Shown here: one piece after another, positions 1 to 7,315 of the stretch
Layout: each line of letters begins with the position of its first letter
How positions within the stretch are numbered: position 1 is the first letter of the stretch
Origin: an uncultured Solobacterium sp.
Lineage (GTDB): Bacteria > Bacillota_I > Bacilli_A > Erysipelotrichales > Erysipelotrichaceae
DNA length: 12,541 nucleotides
Direction of reading: 5' to 3'
Assembly (NCBI GenBank): GCA_937910655.1
Contig: CALEMV010000299.1
Location: forward strand, 1-12,541
Program-made: the position numbers and the translations under genes
Notes under the pieces: generated by a model
Databases searched by the model: none
The model's input: the letters and a program-made list of their open reading frames with translations, nothing else
What the model was told of the DNA's origin: nothing

Positions 1-273
1 AGGCATAACAGTATATATTCTTGAACCAACATACTCAAAATATAATTTATCAAATAGATTGTTAATTCCTTCATATATAGTAATACCATTTTCATGATAA
101 TAATTAAGAGATAAATCAGTAATTGAATAAGAACTTATAAATCCTTCTTCTTCTTTGGCTTTTATATCACTGAAATTACTGTATTTTTCACCTTTTGTTT
201 CAATAGAAACTTCAGCTGAATTTAATGGTTTTAAAAGTCTTTTTTAATTAGTAGTAATATCAATATCTCTCAT
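1..273 (-). pseudogene. Interrupted, partial AT-rich gene of unknown function
   Basis: An ATG at 271-273 follows a good ribosome binding site (GAGG, six bases upstream) and reads MRDIDITTN, then meets TAA at 244-246. The same frame then stays open for 81 codons to the left edge, with protein-like composition (KRLLKPLNSAEVSIETKGEK, later YYHENGITIYEGINNLFDKL). Downstream of the stop there is no in-frame ATG, GTG or TTG near enough to restart. An upstream in-frame ATG at 283-285 is also possible. The simplest reading is one gene broken by a nonsense mutation, or a base-call error beside a run of T/A. I do not recognise the protein. G+C is about 24% over 1-240, well below the other genes, which suggests recent acquisition. 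The C-terminus is outside the window. Confidence 0.5.
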
Positions 274-318
274 ATCGTTCCTCATTATAAAAAAATCTTA
301 TTGTATCTAAATTATAGC

Positions 319-354
319 AAAAGAAAATAGGTACTTCATTATAGAAATACCTAT
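319..354 (-). terminator. Rho-independent terminator of the ezrA-nifZ-thiI operon
   Basis: ATAGGTA at 327-333 pairs with TACCTAT at 348-354. After one mismatch, three more pairs (335-337 with 344-346) leave a loop of six. Read on the minus strand, the stem is followed by TTTCTTTT. It starts 10 bases beyond the stop codon of the last operon gene, where a terminator is expected. The stem is AT-rich, so it may be leaky. A TATAAT on the minus strand at 311-316 just after it could serve the downstream AT-rich gene. Confidence 0.6.
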
Positions 355-364
355 CAATCATCAT

Positions 365-604
365 TTATTTAAGAGCTGCGTAAATACGTTTTACGTATTT
401 CATACGTTCATTTTCTGCACAGTTAAAGAGTGATGTGAATAATGCAAAAATCTTTAACTTCGCTTTTGTGTTATATGTATCATCTTTTTCAACTTTAACA
501 ATCGTTACGTTAGCGATATCTAATAGTTCTTGCTCATCCATCGTCGCACAATGTTGCATCTTTTCATTAAATTCATTGCGAATATCTTGATTATGCTTTG
601 CCAT
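365..604 (-). CDS. Small conserved-looking protein of unknown function, last gene of the thiI operon
   Basis: A 79-residue soluble protein with no signal peptide or membrane segment. I do not recognise the family. It looks mostly helical and charged, with Cys19 and Cys62 as its only cysteines. A middle part (about 31-50) is strand-like and the C-terminal 30 residues look like an amphipathic helix ending in KRIYAALK. ATG 602-604 is preceded by AGAGG, and this site overlaps the TAG of thiI (617-619), so translation is probably coupled to thiI. A terminator follows at 319-354, so it is the last gene of the ezrA-nifZ-thiI transcript. Position suggests, but does not prove, a link to sulfur transfer or tRNA thiolation. 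That it is a real gene is supported by its ribosome binding site, spacing and terminator. Confidence 0.8.
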   Translation of the reverse strand: MAKHNQDIRNEFNEKMQHCATMDEQELLDIANVTIVKVEKDDTYNTKAKLKIFALFTSLFNCAENERMKYVKRIYAALK

Positions 605-616
605 AGTTTCACCTCT

Positions 617-1804
617 CTATAAGAAATCTTCTTCTTTTTTCACAGCTTGTAAATTCACAGTTTCTAGTGTATCTACCGCCTGTTGTAATAGTGTTTCATA
701 ATCAAATTTTGATTCATAGTAAACACTCTTATCTACAGATGGTTTTGTGACTGGGTTTTTTGGATCAAAAATCGTACAGCAATCCTCAAACGGTAAGATC
801 GATGTTTCATAAGTTCCAATCTTACGTGCCAAATCAATAATTTCAATCTTGTCATAACATACAAGTGGTCTTAAAATTGGCATATTTGTAACTGCATTAA
901 TGCAATTGATACTCTCGAGTGTTTGGCTAGCTACTTGTCCTACACTTTCACCAGTACCGATTGCTAGACACCCATACTTCTTAGAGATCATATCCGCTAA
1001 GCGGAACATCATACGACGCATCAATGTAACTGCATATGGGTCTCCTGCATGCTTATAGATTTCCAGCTGTAATTGCGTAAAGTTAACAACATGCACTTTC
1101 ATGTGACCTTGGTATTCACTCACTTGTGAAGCAAGTTCTAACACTTTATTCTTTGCATTTTCGCTTGTATATGGAGGAGACGCAAAGTGTACTGCTTCTA
1201 CATGTAATCCACGCTTCATCAACTGATATGCCGCTACTGGTGAATCTATACCACCAGATAACATTAACAATACCTTGCCATTGATGCCAGCTGGATATCC
1301 ACCAGCACCAGGGATCTTACTAGATGTGATGTAGGTTTCATTGCTGTGGATTTCAACACGTATTGCTAATTCAGGATCATGTACATCAACTTTTAGTTCC
1401 GTATTACGTAGAATCTCTCCAGCAACCTCACGATTTACACCATCACTCTTGAGCGGGAAACTCTTATCGTGACGTTTCGTAATCATCTTAAATGTCTTCT
1501 TATCACTTTCTTTAGCGATACGAACACAAGCTTGCTTGATATCGTCTAAATTACTATTCACCTTTTCTGTAAAGGAGAATGAACTAATACCAAACACCTT
1601 CTTTAATTTGGTTTCAATTTCTGCTGGATCTTCATCCGTTAATTTAATGTAAATACGATCGTATGTTTTACGATACGTTAGCGCAGGATAATCCCGCAAC
1701 ATATATTTAATATTAGTGAAGAGTCTAGTAATAAAGTCTCTTCGATTTTTACCCTTTGTACTTAATTCACCATAGCGAATCAAGACTGTATCATACTTAA
1801 CCAT
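617..1804 (-). CDS. thiI: tRNA 4-thiouridine synthetase ThiI (no rhodanese domain)
   Basis: A 395-residue cytoplasmic enzyme that adenylates uridine 8 of tRNA and replaces its oxygen with sulfur. Some relatives also supply sulfur for the thiazole of thiamine. An N-terminal ferredoxin-like region and a THUMP RNA-binding domain cover about residues 1-165. A PP-loop ATPase domain follows, with the signature SGGIDS at 183-188. The conserved DCCTIF segment at 341-346 carries the cysteine that lines up with the sulfur-handling Cys344 of E. coli. The protein stops soon after, so it lacks the C-terminal rhodanese domain of the enterobacterial enzyme (about 480 residues) and matches the shorter Bacillus type, which takes sulfur directly from NifZ. 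The nifZ gene lies just upstream and overlaps thiI by 8 bases. The ribosome binding site GGAG is unusually far (13 bases) from the ATG. Confidence 0.96.
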   Translation of the reverse strand: MVKYDTVLIRYGELSTKGKNRRDFITRLFTNIKYMLRDYPALTYRKTYDRIYIKLTDEDPAEIETKLKKVFGISSFSFTEKVNSNLDDIKQACVRIAKESDKKTFKMITKRHDKSFPLKSDGVNREVAGEILRNTELKVDVHDPELAIRVEIHSNETYITSSKIPGAGGYPAGINGKVLLMLSGGIDSPVAAYQLMKRGLHVEAVHFASPPYTSENAKNKVLELASQVSEYQGHMKVHVVNFTQLQLEIYKHAGDPYAVTLMRRMMFRLADMISKKYGCLAIGTGESVGQVASQTLESINCINAVTNMPILRPLVCYDKIEIIDLARKIGTYETSILPFEDCCTIFDPKNPVTKPSVDKSVYYESKFDYETLLQQAVDTLETVNLQAVKKEEDFL

Positions 1805-2936
1805 ATTGCGAAATAATCTCCTTTAATGACTCTATAAATGAAGCAATCTCTTCTTCTGTATTATGATACGTTAAACTAATACGAATACAAGAGCTTGCTC
1901 GTTTAGAAGAATAACCCATAGCACTTAATACATAACTTGGATCATCGGATTTAGATGCACAAGTACTTCTTGCGCTCACCATAAACCCTTTTTTATTTAA
2001 TGCATTCTGCATTACTTCACTTGGAATCTTCTCATATGAGAAGTTAACGACACTATTAACTGCATCACTTGGTTGATTCATTAAAACACCAGGTATTGTA
2101 GATAAACCTTTCAATAATGCTTGTTGTAAAGTTGTAATATAATCATGATACTTCTTACCATTTTCTAACGCAAAGCGTAGTGTCTTAGCAAATACCATGT
2201 TTACACAAGCATTCGAAGTACCACCACGAATACCATATTCTTGTTCACCACCATTGATCAGTGGCACAAATGGCACATGAACTTTTTTGACTAGAACACC
2301 ACTACCCTTTAAACCTTCCAGTTTATGTGCAGAGATAGATGCTAGATCAATATTTTTAAAATCTACATCAACTTTACCAATTGCCTGTGTCATATCAACA
2401 TGCATATAGGCATGTGTATGTTTTTTAACATAATTTGCAATCTCGTCAATTGGATTAATAGAACCTACTTCATTATTGACTGCCATGATACTAACGATTG
2501 CTGTATCATCATTTACTGCATCTTTCACCTGTTGTAAAGATACCTTACCACTAGCATCAACCGGTAAATACGTTACTCGATAACCAAATACCCGCTCCAT
2601 TTGTAAACATGCATTCAAGATAGAAGAATGTTCTACATTCGTTGTGACAATATGCTTCTTACCTGGTTGTGCAAAACACACACCTTTGATTGCGGAAGAG
2701 TTTGCTTCCGAAGAACCTGAGGTAAAGATAATGTCTTCGCTGTTTATACCCAAAAGCCCGGCTATTGCACTCCGGGCTTTTTCCATCATTCGACTGATTT
2801 CGCTGCCTTCATCATATAGGGACTCACTATTGACGTAATACTTATCTAACAAAGATTTATAGGTTTGTAATACATCTGGGTGAACCGCCGTAGTAGAAGC
2901 ACCATCAAAATACACTCTACGCTGCACTCTTCGCAT
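1797..2936 (-). CDS. nifZ: Cysteine desulfurase, NifZ/IscS-like, sulfur donor to ThiI
   Basis: A PLP enzyme of about 379 residues (fold type I, NifS/IscS family) that takes sulfur from L-cysteine as a protein persulfide, releasing alanine. Visible landmarks are the N-terminal VYFDGASTT (usual form YLDNAATT), TSGSSEAN at 72-79, His103 in EHSS, Asp181 and Gln184 near the cofactor, the PLP lysine Lys205 in SAHKLEGLKG, and the persulfide cysteine Cys326 in ARSTCASKS. Adjacency to a rhodanese-less thiI fits Bacillus NifZ, which serves tRNA 4-thiouridine rather than iron-sulfur clusters in general. The first ATG (2934-2936) sits only one base after GGAG. An in-frame GTG at 2925-2927, ten bases after GGAG, is a better-spaced start and would give 376 residues. 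The gene overlaps the end of ezrA, by 20 or 11 bases depending on the start. The exact desulfurase subclass is inferred from context. Confidence 0.92.
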   Translation of the reverse strand: MRRVQRRVYFDGASTTAVHPDVLQTYKSLLDKYYVNSESLYDEGSEISRMMEKARSAIAGLLGINSEDIIFTSGSSEANSSAIKGVCFAQPGKKHIVTTNVEHSSILNACLQMERVFGYRVTYLPVDASGKVSLQQVKDAVNDDTAIVSIMAVNNEVGSINPIDEIANYVKKHTHAYMHVDMTQAIGKVDVDFKNIDLASISAHKLEGLKGSGVLVKKVHVPFVPLINGGEQEYGIRGGTSNACVNMVFAKTLRFALENGKKYHDYITTLQQALLKGLSTIPGVLMNQPSDAVNSVVNFSYEKIPSEVMQNALNKKGFMVSARSTCASKSDDPSYVLSAMGYSSKRASSCIRISLTYHNTEEEIASFIESLKEIISQYG

Positions 2937-4647
2937 TCTCCTTAATCATGGATTCGTAGTTACCTGGGTGAATCTTTTCAATCGTTGCGATTGCTGTTGT
3001 TAATGCTTGTGTATATTCACCATTACGGAAACTCAATTCACTACGTGTTAATTCAGAGTCGATATCTGCGTAAGTTGAACGATAACGGTTACCAAATACG
3101 ATTGTATTTTCAACCATCATAACTGTACCAACAACGTTATTAACATTGTTATAAAGCTTATAGATAAAGTCTAATGCTTCTTGTAATGTTCCATTTAATA
3201 ACTGCATATTTAATGGAACTTCTTCCATCAAGTTATCTAAACGATGGATATAGTCATTTGCACGACGCATATCATCCTCGTAAGCTTCTGAAATATTTGG
3301 AAGTTTGTACTTACGAATCTTGACTTGCATCTGATTCATAACAATCTGCAACTTCACTAGTTGCTTCTTACAACGTTCTTCATCACCAGAAGCAGCTTCA
3401 ATACGTGTACGAATATTCTTAAACTCTGTATTGCATGCAATGATCTGTTCATTTAATTCCTTCAAGGAACCAACAACTGTACTAGCAGGTACTTGATAGT
3501 TACGCACACTATCCATTACTACAGGCATCTTAGCTTCAAGTTCTTGTAAGTGGGCCGTTTGCTCCGCAAGTTTTTCTTCTAAATCCGCAAAGCCAAAACG
3601 TGATGATGATTTTGCAAATGCTTCTTTTACATAAGCCGCATTCTTATCTGCTTCATCTGCAAGCGCTGTAGATTCCTTTGATAACTCTTGAATCGCATCA
3701 AAGCTTTCACCTTCTTGTTTCACAGCCTGATCCATCTCACGAAGTTTTGCCTTCATTGTATCAAGTGTTTCACGAACACCTAATATAGACCCTGTCTTTA
3801 ACTGCTTTAGAGATTCACGTAAGGACTCTGTCATCTGATTGAGGTTTTCTTCTACATTTAAGTGTTTTAAATACACGCCACGATTACGATTATGAATATA
3901 ATCCTTGTGAAGAACTTCTGCCATATTAGGAATGACACCCTTAGCATCTTCCAGTAATGAAGGCATATTTTCAATCATTTCCTCTAGTTCTGCCATGACT
4001 GCCTTGATACTTACAAGTTCACGGTTTGCCTTATCGAAATCACTGGAGAACATCCATTCTTCGAAAGTCGCAAACATCTTCTCCGTATCAACAACCTTCT
4101 GTTCTACTAAAGGCCAAGCAAAGTATAGCTTTGGAGCATTTTCAGCAGCTTGTGCCTTTAGTGCACGGAAACGATTCTTTAAAGCCGTCACTTCTTCACG
4201 CTGTGCTGTTTCTTTTGCAAGAATCGCATCTAACATATTTTCAAGTGTCTTCGCATCCGCTTCTGTTGTAGTCATGGATGTCTCAATATCCTTGATAGTA
4301 TTACCAGCCTTTGATAAAGTACCAGCAGAAATATAACGTTCTAAGTCTGCTAACTTACTTGTTAAAGCAGAAATACATGACTGCACTTCATCAAACTTAT
4401 TCTGTGCTGAATTAACACGATCAACTGTATCCTGATTCACTCTACTTACAGCAATTGCTTTATTCATCTTTAATGACAAAGGAATTTGCTTAAGTGACTG
4501 ATAGCGATTCTCTAATTCTATATACTCAGATTTATAACGACGTGCACGTACTGTAGTAACAATTAAAATGATTAATAGTAAAACAAAGATTGCACCTACA
4601 GCAATGATAAATCTGATATCTGATAACAATGTTAATATCTGATTCAT
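2917..4647 (-). CDS. ezrA: Septation ring formation regulator EzrA
   Basis: A 576-residue membrane-anchored protein, close to the usual EzrA length of about 560-570. One transmembrane helix lies at about residues 12-33, followed by the basic residues RARRYK, so the N-terminus faces outside and the rest is cytoplasmic. Residues from about 40 onward are almost entirely charged, coiled-coil helices, as in the spectrin-like repeats of EzrA. The C-terminal region keeps the family pattern FRNGEYTQALTTAIATIEKI followed by PG. In Firmicutes EzrA binds FtsZ, prevents extra polar Z-rings and helps link division with cell-wall synthesis. ATG 4645-4647 has a good AAGGTGG site. It heads the operon with nifZ and thiI and is divergent from rpsD; ezrA, nifZ, thiI and rpsD are also close together in Bacillus. 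Confidence 0.95.
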   Translation of the reverse strand: MNQILTLLSDIRFIIAVGAIFVLLLIILIVTTVRARRYKSEYIELENRYQSLKQIPLSLKMNKAIAVSRVNQDTVDRVNSAQNKFDEVQSCISALTSKLADLERYISAGTLSKAGNTIKDIETSMTTTEADAKTLENMLDAILAKETAQREEVTALKNRFRALKAQAAENAPKLYFAWPLVEQKVVDTEKMFATFEEWMFSSDFDKANRELVSIKAVMAELEEMIENMPSLLEDAKGVIPNMAEVLHKDYIHNRNRGVYLKHLNVEENLNQMTESLRESLKQLKTGSILGVRETLDTMKAKLREMDQAVKQEGESFDAIQELSKESTALADEADKNAAYVKEAFAKSSSRFGFADLEEKLAEQTAHLQELEAKMPVVMDSVRNYQVPASTVVGSLKELNEQIIACNTEFKNIRTRIEAASGDEERCKKQLVKLQIVMNQMQVKIRKYKLPNISEAYEDDMRRANDYIHRLDNLMEEVPLNMQLLNGTLQEALDFIYKLYNNVNNVVGTVMMVENTIVFGNRYRSTYADIDSELTRSELSFRNGEYTQALTTAIATIEKIHPGNYESMIKENAKSAA

Positions 4648-4679
4648 ATGTTTCCACCTTTCTTGTAATATCTTTTCTT

Positions 4680-4688
4680 ATTTTACCA
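4680..4688 (-). promoter_or_regulatory. Candidate extended -10 promoter for ezrA operon
   Basis: On the minus strand this reads TGGTAAAAT, an extended -10 box (TGn plus TAAAAT, five of six consensus), about 33 bases before the ezrA start codon. No convincing -35 box lies at the matching distance upstream. The call is tentative. Confidence 0.3.
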
Positions 4689-4794
4689 CAGCATCTATAT
4701 ATTTGGGGACATGCCTTATCACTTTCACATATCTTTCCATAATTCTTTTCTTGCAAATGATAAAGGACTATCCTTATATAGATTGTGAAAATGA

Positions 4795-4823
4795 TTGACG
4801 TTTGTACACACTAGTGATATTAT
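4795..4823 (+). promoter_or_regulatory. Promoter of rpsD
   Basis: TTGACG (4795-4800) and TATTAT (4818-4823) are separated by exactly 17 bases, a strong vegetative sigma-A promoter. Transcription would start near 4830, giving a leader of about 165 bases before the rpsD start codon. Confidence 0.75.
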
Positions 4824-4829
4824 ATCGAG

Positions 4830-4995
4830 TGCGTTAAATGATGGCAGCATGTAGAGTCATGCGTAAGGCGTTATCAACAGTTAAACTTGTTCCTAAGTAT
4901 CCTGCTGCAAAAGGTGAAAAGGCTCATGATAACACCCCGCATCGATGATCTGCACCTGTTATTGTTTCTCAGCCATATATAGGAGGAAACAAAAC
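4830..4995 (+). promoter_or_regulatory. Long rpsD leader, candidate S4 autoregulatory RNA
   Basis: A 5' untranslated region of about 165 bases, much longer than translation needs. Pairings visible by eye are a hairpin GCATG/CATGC (4847-4851 with 4858-4862), a seven-pair closing helix GTTATCA/TGATAAC (4870-4876 with 4927-4933), and TTGTTTC (4962-4968) with GAAACAA (4986-4992). The last covers the end and spacer of the AGGAGG ribosome binding site at 4981-4986. In Bacillus, S4 represses its own mRNA by binding a structured leader. A similar role is inferred here from position, length and pairing, not from a recognised family match. Confidence 0.5.
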
Positions 4996-5598
4996 ATGGC
5001 ACGTTACACAGGACCTGTTTGGAAGAAAGCTAGACGCTTAAGCTTCTCCATCTTAGAAACAGGCGAAGAGCTTAAGAAAAGATCTTATGCTCCAGGTCAA
5101 CATGGACCTACAAAGCGTATTAAGTTAGGTGGCTACGGTACACAGTTACGCGAAAAGCAAAGAATCCGTAACATGTACGGTTTAAATGAACGTCAGTTCT
5201 CTAACTTATTCAACAAGGCTTCCAAGATGGAAGGTATGGCAGGTGTTAACTTCTTAATCTTACTTGAAAGTAGATTAGATAACATCGTTTACCGTATGGG
5301 CTTAGCTAGAACACGTAAGGCTGCTCGTCAGTTAGTAAACCACGGTCATATCGAAGTTAATGGTAAGAAGTTAAATATCCCTTCAGCTTTAATCAAGCCA
5401 GGATCAACAATTGCTGTTCGTGAAAATGCACGTAACATCAAGGCAATCGCTGAATCATTAGAATCAGCTATCACAATCCCAGCTTTCGTTGAAGTTGATA
5501 AAGAAAACAAGAAAGGTACATTCGTACGTCTTCCAGAAAGAAGCGAATTGAACCAAGAAATCAACGAATCACTCGTTGTCGAATTCTACAACAGATAA
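4996..5598 (+). CDS. rpsD: 30S ribosomal protein S4
   Basis: A 200-residue primary 16S rRNA-binding protein that nucleates assembly of the 30S body and lines the mRNA entry channel. It begins [19 protein letters not shown] and closely resembles the Bacillus form without the zinc-binding cysteines. The N-terminal domain includes YAPGQHGP (31-38) and YGLNERQF (61-68). The S4 RNA-binding fold covers about 92-155 ([20 protein letters not shown], then [15 protein letters not shown]). The C-terminus has LPERSEL and ends EFYNR. ATG 4996-4998 is chosen because AGGAGG lies nine bases upstream and the protein starts as in relatives; an in-frame ATG at 4945 would add 17 non-homologous residues from the leader. 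It is monocistronic, with its own promoter and terminator, and is probably autoregulated. Confidence 0.98.
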   Translation: MARYTGPVWKKARRLSFSILETGEELKKRSYAPGQHGPTKRIKLGGYGTQLREKQRIRNMYGLNERQFSNLFNKASKMEGMAGVNFLILLESRLDNIVYRMGLARTRKAARQLVNHGHIEVNGKKLNIPSALIKPGSTIAVRENARNIKAIAESLESAITIPAFVEVDKENKKGTFVRLPERSELNQEINESLVVEFYNR

Positions 5599-5608
5599 CA
5601 AGTGTAAA

Positions 5609-5635
5609 AAGTCAACGCAAGTTGGCTTTTTTCTT
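5609..5635 (+). terminator. Rho-independent terminator of rpsD
   Basis: AAGTCAAC (5609-5616) pairs with GTTGGCTT (5621-5628), eight pairs with one G-T wobble, around a GCAA tetraloop. A run of T follows (5627-5632, then CTTT). It begins 11 bases after the rpsD stop codon. Confidence 0.9.
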
Positions 5636-5674
5636 TGGCTAACTAAAAAATCGTTTTATTGATTTATATTTCTG

Positions 5675-5709
5675 AAAACAAAAAGAACTCTTGAATTCTA
5701 AGAGTTCTT
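5675..5709 (-). terminator. Rho-independent terminator of the galactoside operon
   Basis: AAGAACTCTT (5683-5692) and AAGAGTTCTT (5700-5709) form a perfect ten-pair stem with a seven-base loop. On the minus strand it is followed by a T-rich tail (TTTGTTTTC). It lies nine bases beyond the stop codon of the GH36 gene and faces the rpsD terminator across about 50 bases. Confidence 0.85.
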
Positions 5710-5717
5710 AAAACATG

Positions 5718-7313
5718 TTATTTACCATTTGTACAGTCGAAATGTATTACATTGGTTTTACCATCTAGAACATACTCAATTGTAATACCTTCATCTGTAT
5801 TAACATCTGTTACTAACGCAGATGCTAGTTTACGGTATTCGTGATATTTTCTAATCATATCATCAGTATAATTTGCTGGACTATCACTTGTTAGGAATAC
5901 TCCTCCTAGTAGAGCTTGTATGCGTGCTAAATCATCCTTCTGCTTATCCATTAGATGGATATTCTCAGTACGGATAAAGAATACATCTGGATCATTCATA
6001 AACGCATGTTTATTTAATTGTCTACGATTGACTGTATTCACAATCGCATTCTTGGTAGAGATTCTTTCACGATGCAATAAACGCATATAGAATACATCAT
6101 CCCAATCTAATCCTACATCACAACCAATGCGGCTATATTCGACTAAACCAAAAGATGGCATTAATGGAACCCCACAAGCAAGAATTTCCTTATCCTTTGA
6201 TATATCTCTCAAGAATTGAATAGCACGTTTCATTCTCTTAGCACGACTCTCAGAGGCATTACCAAAAGGTGCTGCACCATACAAGAAATCCAACTTTACT
6301 AAATCAAAGTCCCATACATCGTATACTTGATGAAATACTTGCTTAAGATATGCGATTACATCTGGATGATCAATATCTAATGAATAAAAACCCGACCAGT
6401 TAGCACCTAAGCACCATGGTTTTCCATGATGGTGTAAAAACCAATCTGGATGATTCTGATATAGTGAGGACTTCTCCTCTGCCACAAATGGTGCAAGCCA
6501 CAAACCAGCTTTATATCCCTTTGCATGTATTTGGTCAACAAGTGCTTTTAATCCGTTGGGGAATTTCACTGAATCTGTTTCTAGCCAATCACCTACAAAC
6601 AGTTCCCAACCGTCATCAATCTGAAATAGGTCATTTGGTTGAAATACTTTATCGCAGCCAGATAAATCATAACGTATCTTATCTTCACTAATATCTTGAT
6701 AGTGATTATACCAACTAGAATATCCAAATAATTTCTTCGTTGTAAGTGGCTTTAAATTCATTGCATCAAACCATGCATGAAAGACCTCTTCTTCACTACC
6801 TTCCGCATAGAATAAATCAAATGCATGAAAGATACCATTTGTCTGTACATCTTTACAATCTCTTTGGATTGTTAATTCTGATTTGTTTGCATCATACCAA
6901 AATAAGGTATATCCTGGATCTTCATTTAATGACGCAAATAAACGAAATTTCTTTCCATCACGGAAATAGCACCATGATTCACCATGGGTAATACCTTTCT
7001 TTTGCGGATAATCCACAAAATGATAATCCCCATAACGATCAAACCCATATTTCCTCAATAAACTCTTTGGTACTCTCTTTAGTCCATGTGTATGATCATA
7101 CCTTGTAAGTTCTGGAGAACATGTCCATGTTTGGTACCCATTCATGAATATTTTCTCGTCCTTTGCGATGGATATAGATAGTTTTGCCTCTACTTTACCT
7201 AGTATCATTTGGGCAGTTGTGACATGAATATGTAGTGCTTCGTCCTGCCAGCTTTCATTACCTTGTAATTTGATTTTTTGATCAATACTTTCTATCAACC
7301 ACTGTACTTGCAT
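5718..7313 (-). CDS. GH36 alpha-galactosidase, short cytoplasmic form
   Basis: About 531 residues; a retaining glycosidase that releases terminal alpha-linked galactose. An N-terminal beta-sandwich covers about 1-190 and a (beta/alpha)8 barrel follows. Counting from the upstream GTG, the barrel shows FGYSSWYNHY (198-207), FQIDDGW (232-238), KLDF with the likely nucleophile Asp344, and GCDVGLDWDD with the likely acid/base Asp401. The 57-residue gap resembles that of characterised GH36 enzymes (Asp327 and Asp387 in Thermotoga GalA). There is no signal peptide. At 531 residues it is shorter than the common 700-residue GH36 and seems to lack most of a C-terminal beta domain. The ATG at 7311-7313 has AAGG seven bases upstream; an overlapping GTG at 7317-7319 is less well spaced. 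It is the last gene of the operon, two bases after the transporter stop. Related alpha-glycosidase activities cannot be excluded from sequence alone. Confidence 0.88.
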   Translation of the reverse strand: MQVQWLIESIDQKIKLQGNESWQDEALHIHVTTAQMILGKVEAKLSISIAKDEKIFMNGYQTWTCSPELTRYDHTHGLKRVPKSLLRKYGFDRYGDYHFVDYPQKKGITHGESWCYFRDGKKFRLFASLNEDPGYTLFWYDANKSELTIQRDCKDVQTNGIFHAFDLFYAEGSEEEVFHAWFDAMNLKPLTTKKLFGYSSWYNHYQDISEDKIRYDLSGCDKVFQPNDLFQIDDGWELFVGDWLETDSVKFPNGLKALVDQIHAKGYKAGLWLAPFVAEEKSSLYQNHPDWFLHHHGKPWCLGANWSGFYSLDIDHPDVIAYLKQVFHQVYDVWDFDLVKLDFLYGAAPFGNASESRAKRMKRAIQFLRDISKDKEILACGVPLMPSFGLVEYSRIGCDVGLDWDDVFYMRLLHRERISTKNAIVNTVNRRQLNKHAFMNDPDVFFIRTENIHLMDKQKDDLARIQALLGGVFLTSDSPANYTDDMIRKYHEYRKLASALVTDVNTDEGITIEYVLDGKTNVIHFDCTNGK

Positions 7314-7315
7314 AC

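Noticed and set aside
284..289. Second TATAAT on the minus strand just before the AT-rich gene
   Set aside because: It abuts the ribosome binding site, leaving no room for a transcription start and leader, and has no -35 box.
3932..4336. 134-codon open frame antisense to ezrA
   Set aside because: Serine/alanine-rich shadow of the coiled-coil codons of EzrA, with no protein family resemblance.
4532..4756. Cysteine-rich 74-codon open frame on the minus strand across the ezrA start
   Set aside because: It lies out of frame over the ezrA membrane segment and its upstream region, and its cysteines come from out-of-frame reading. EzrA explains the coding signal.
4838..4948. 36-codon open frame in the rpsD leader
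   Set aside because: It would start only about eight bases after the predicted transcription start and has no ribosome binding site. Structured leader RNA explains the region better.
4945..4995. Seventeen-codon N-terminal extension of rpsD
   Set aside because: S4 proteins begin MARYTGP, and AGGAGG is placed for the ATG at 4996. The extension reads through the ribosome binding site.
4830..4995. T-box or metabolite riboswitch in the rpsD leader
   Set aside because: I see no T-box sequence, specifier loop or terminator/antiterminator pair, and rpsD is not a target of such switches.
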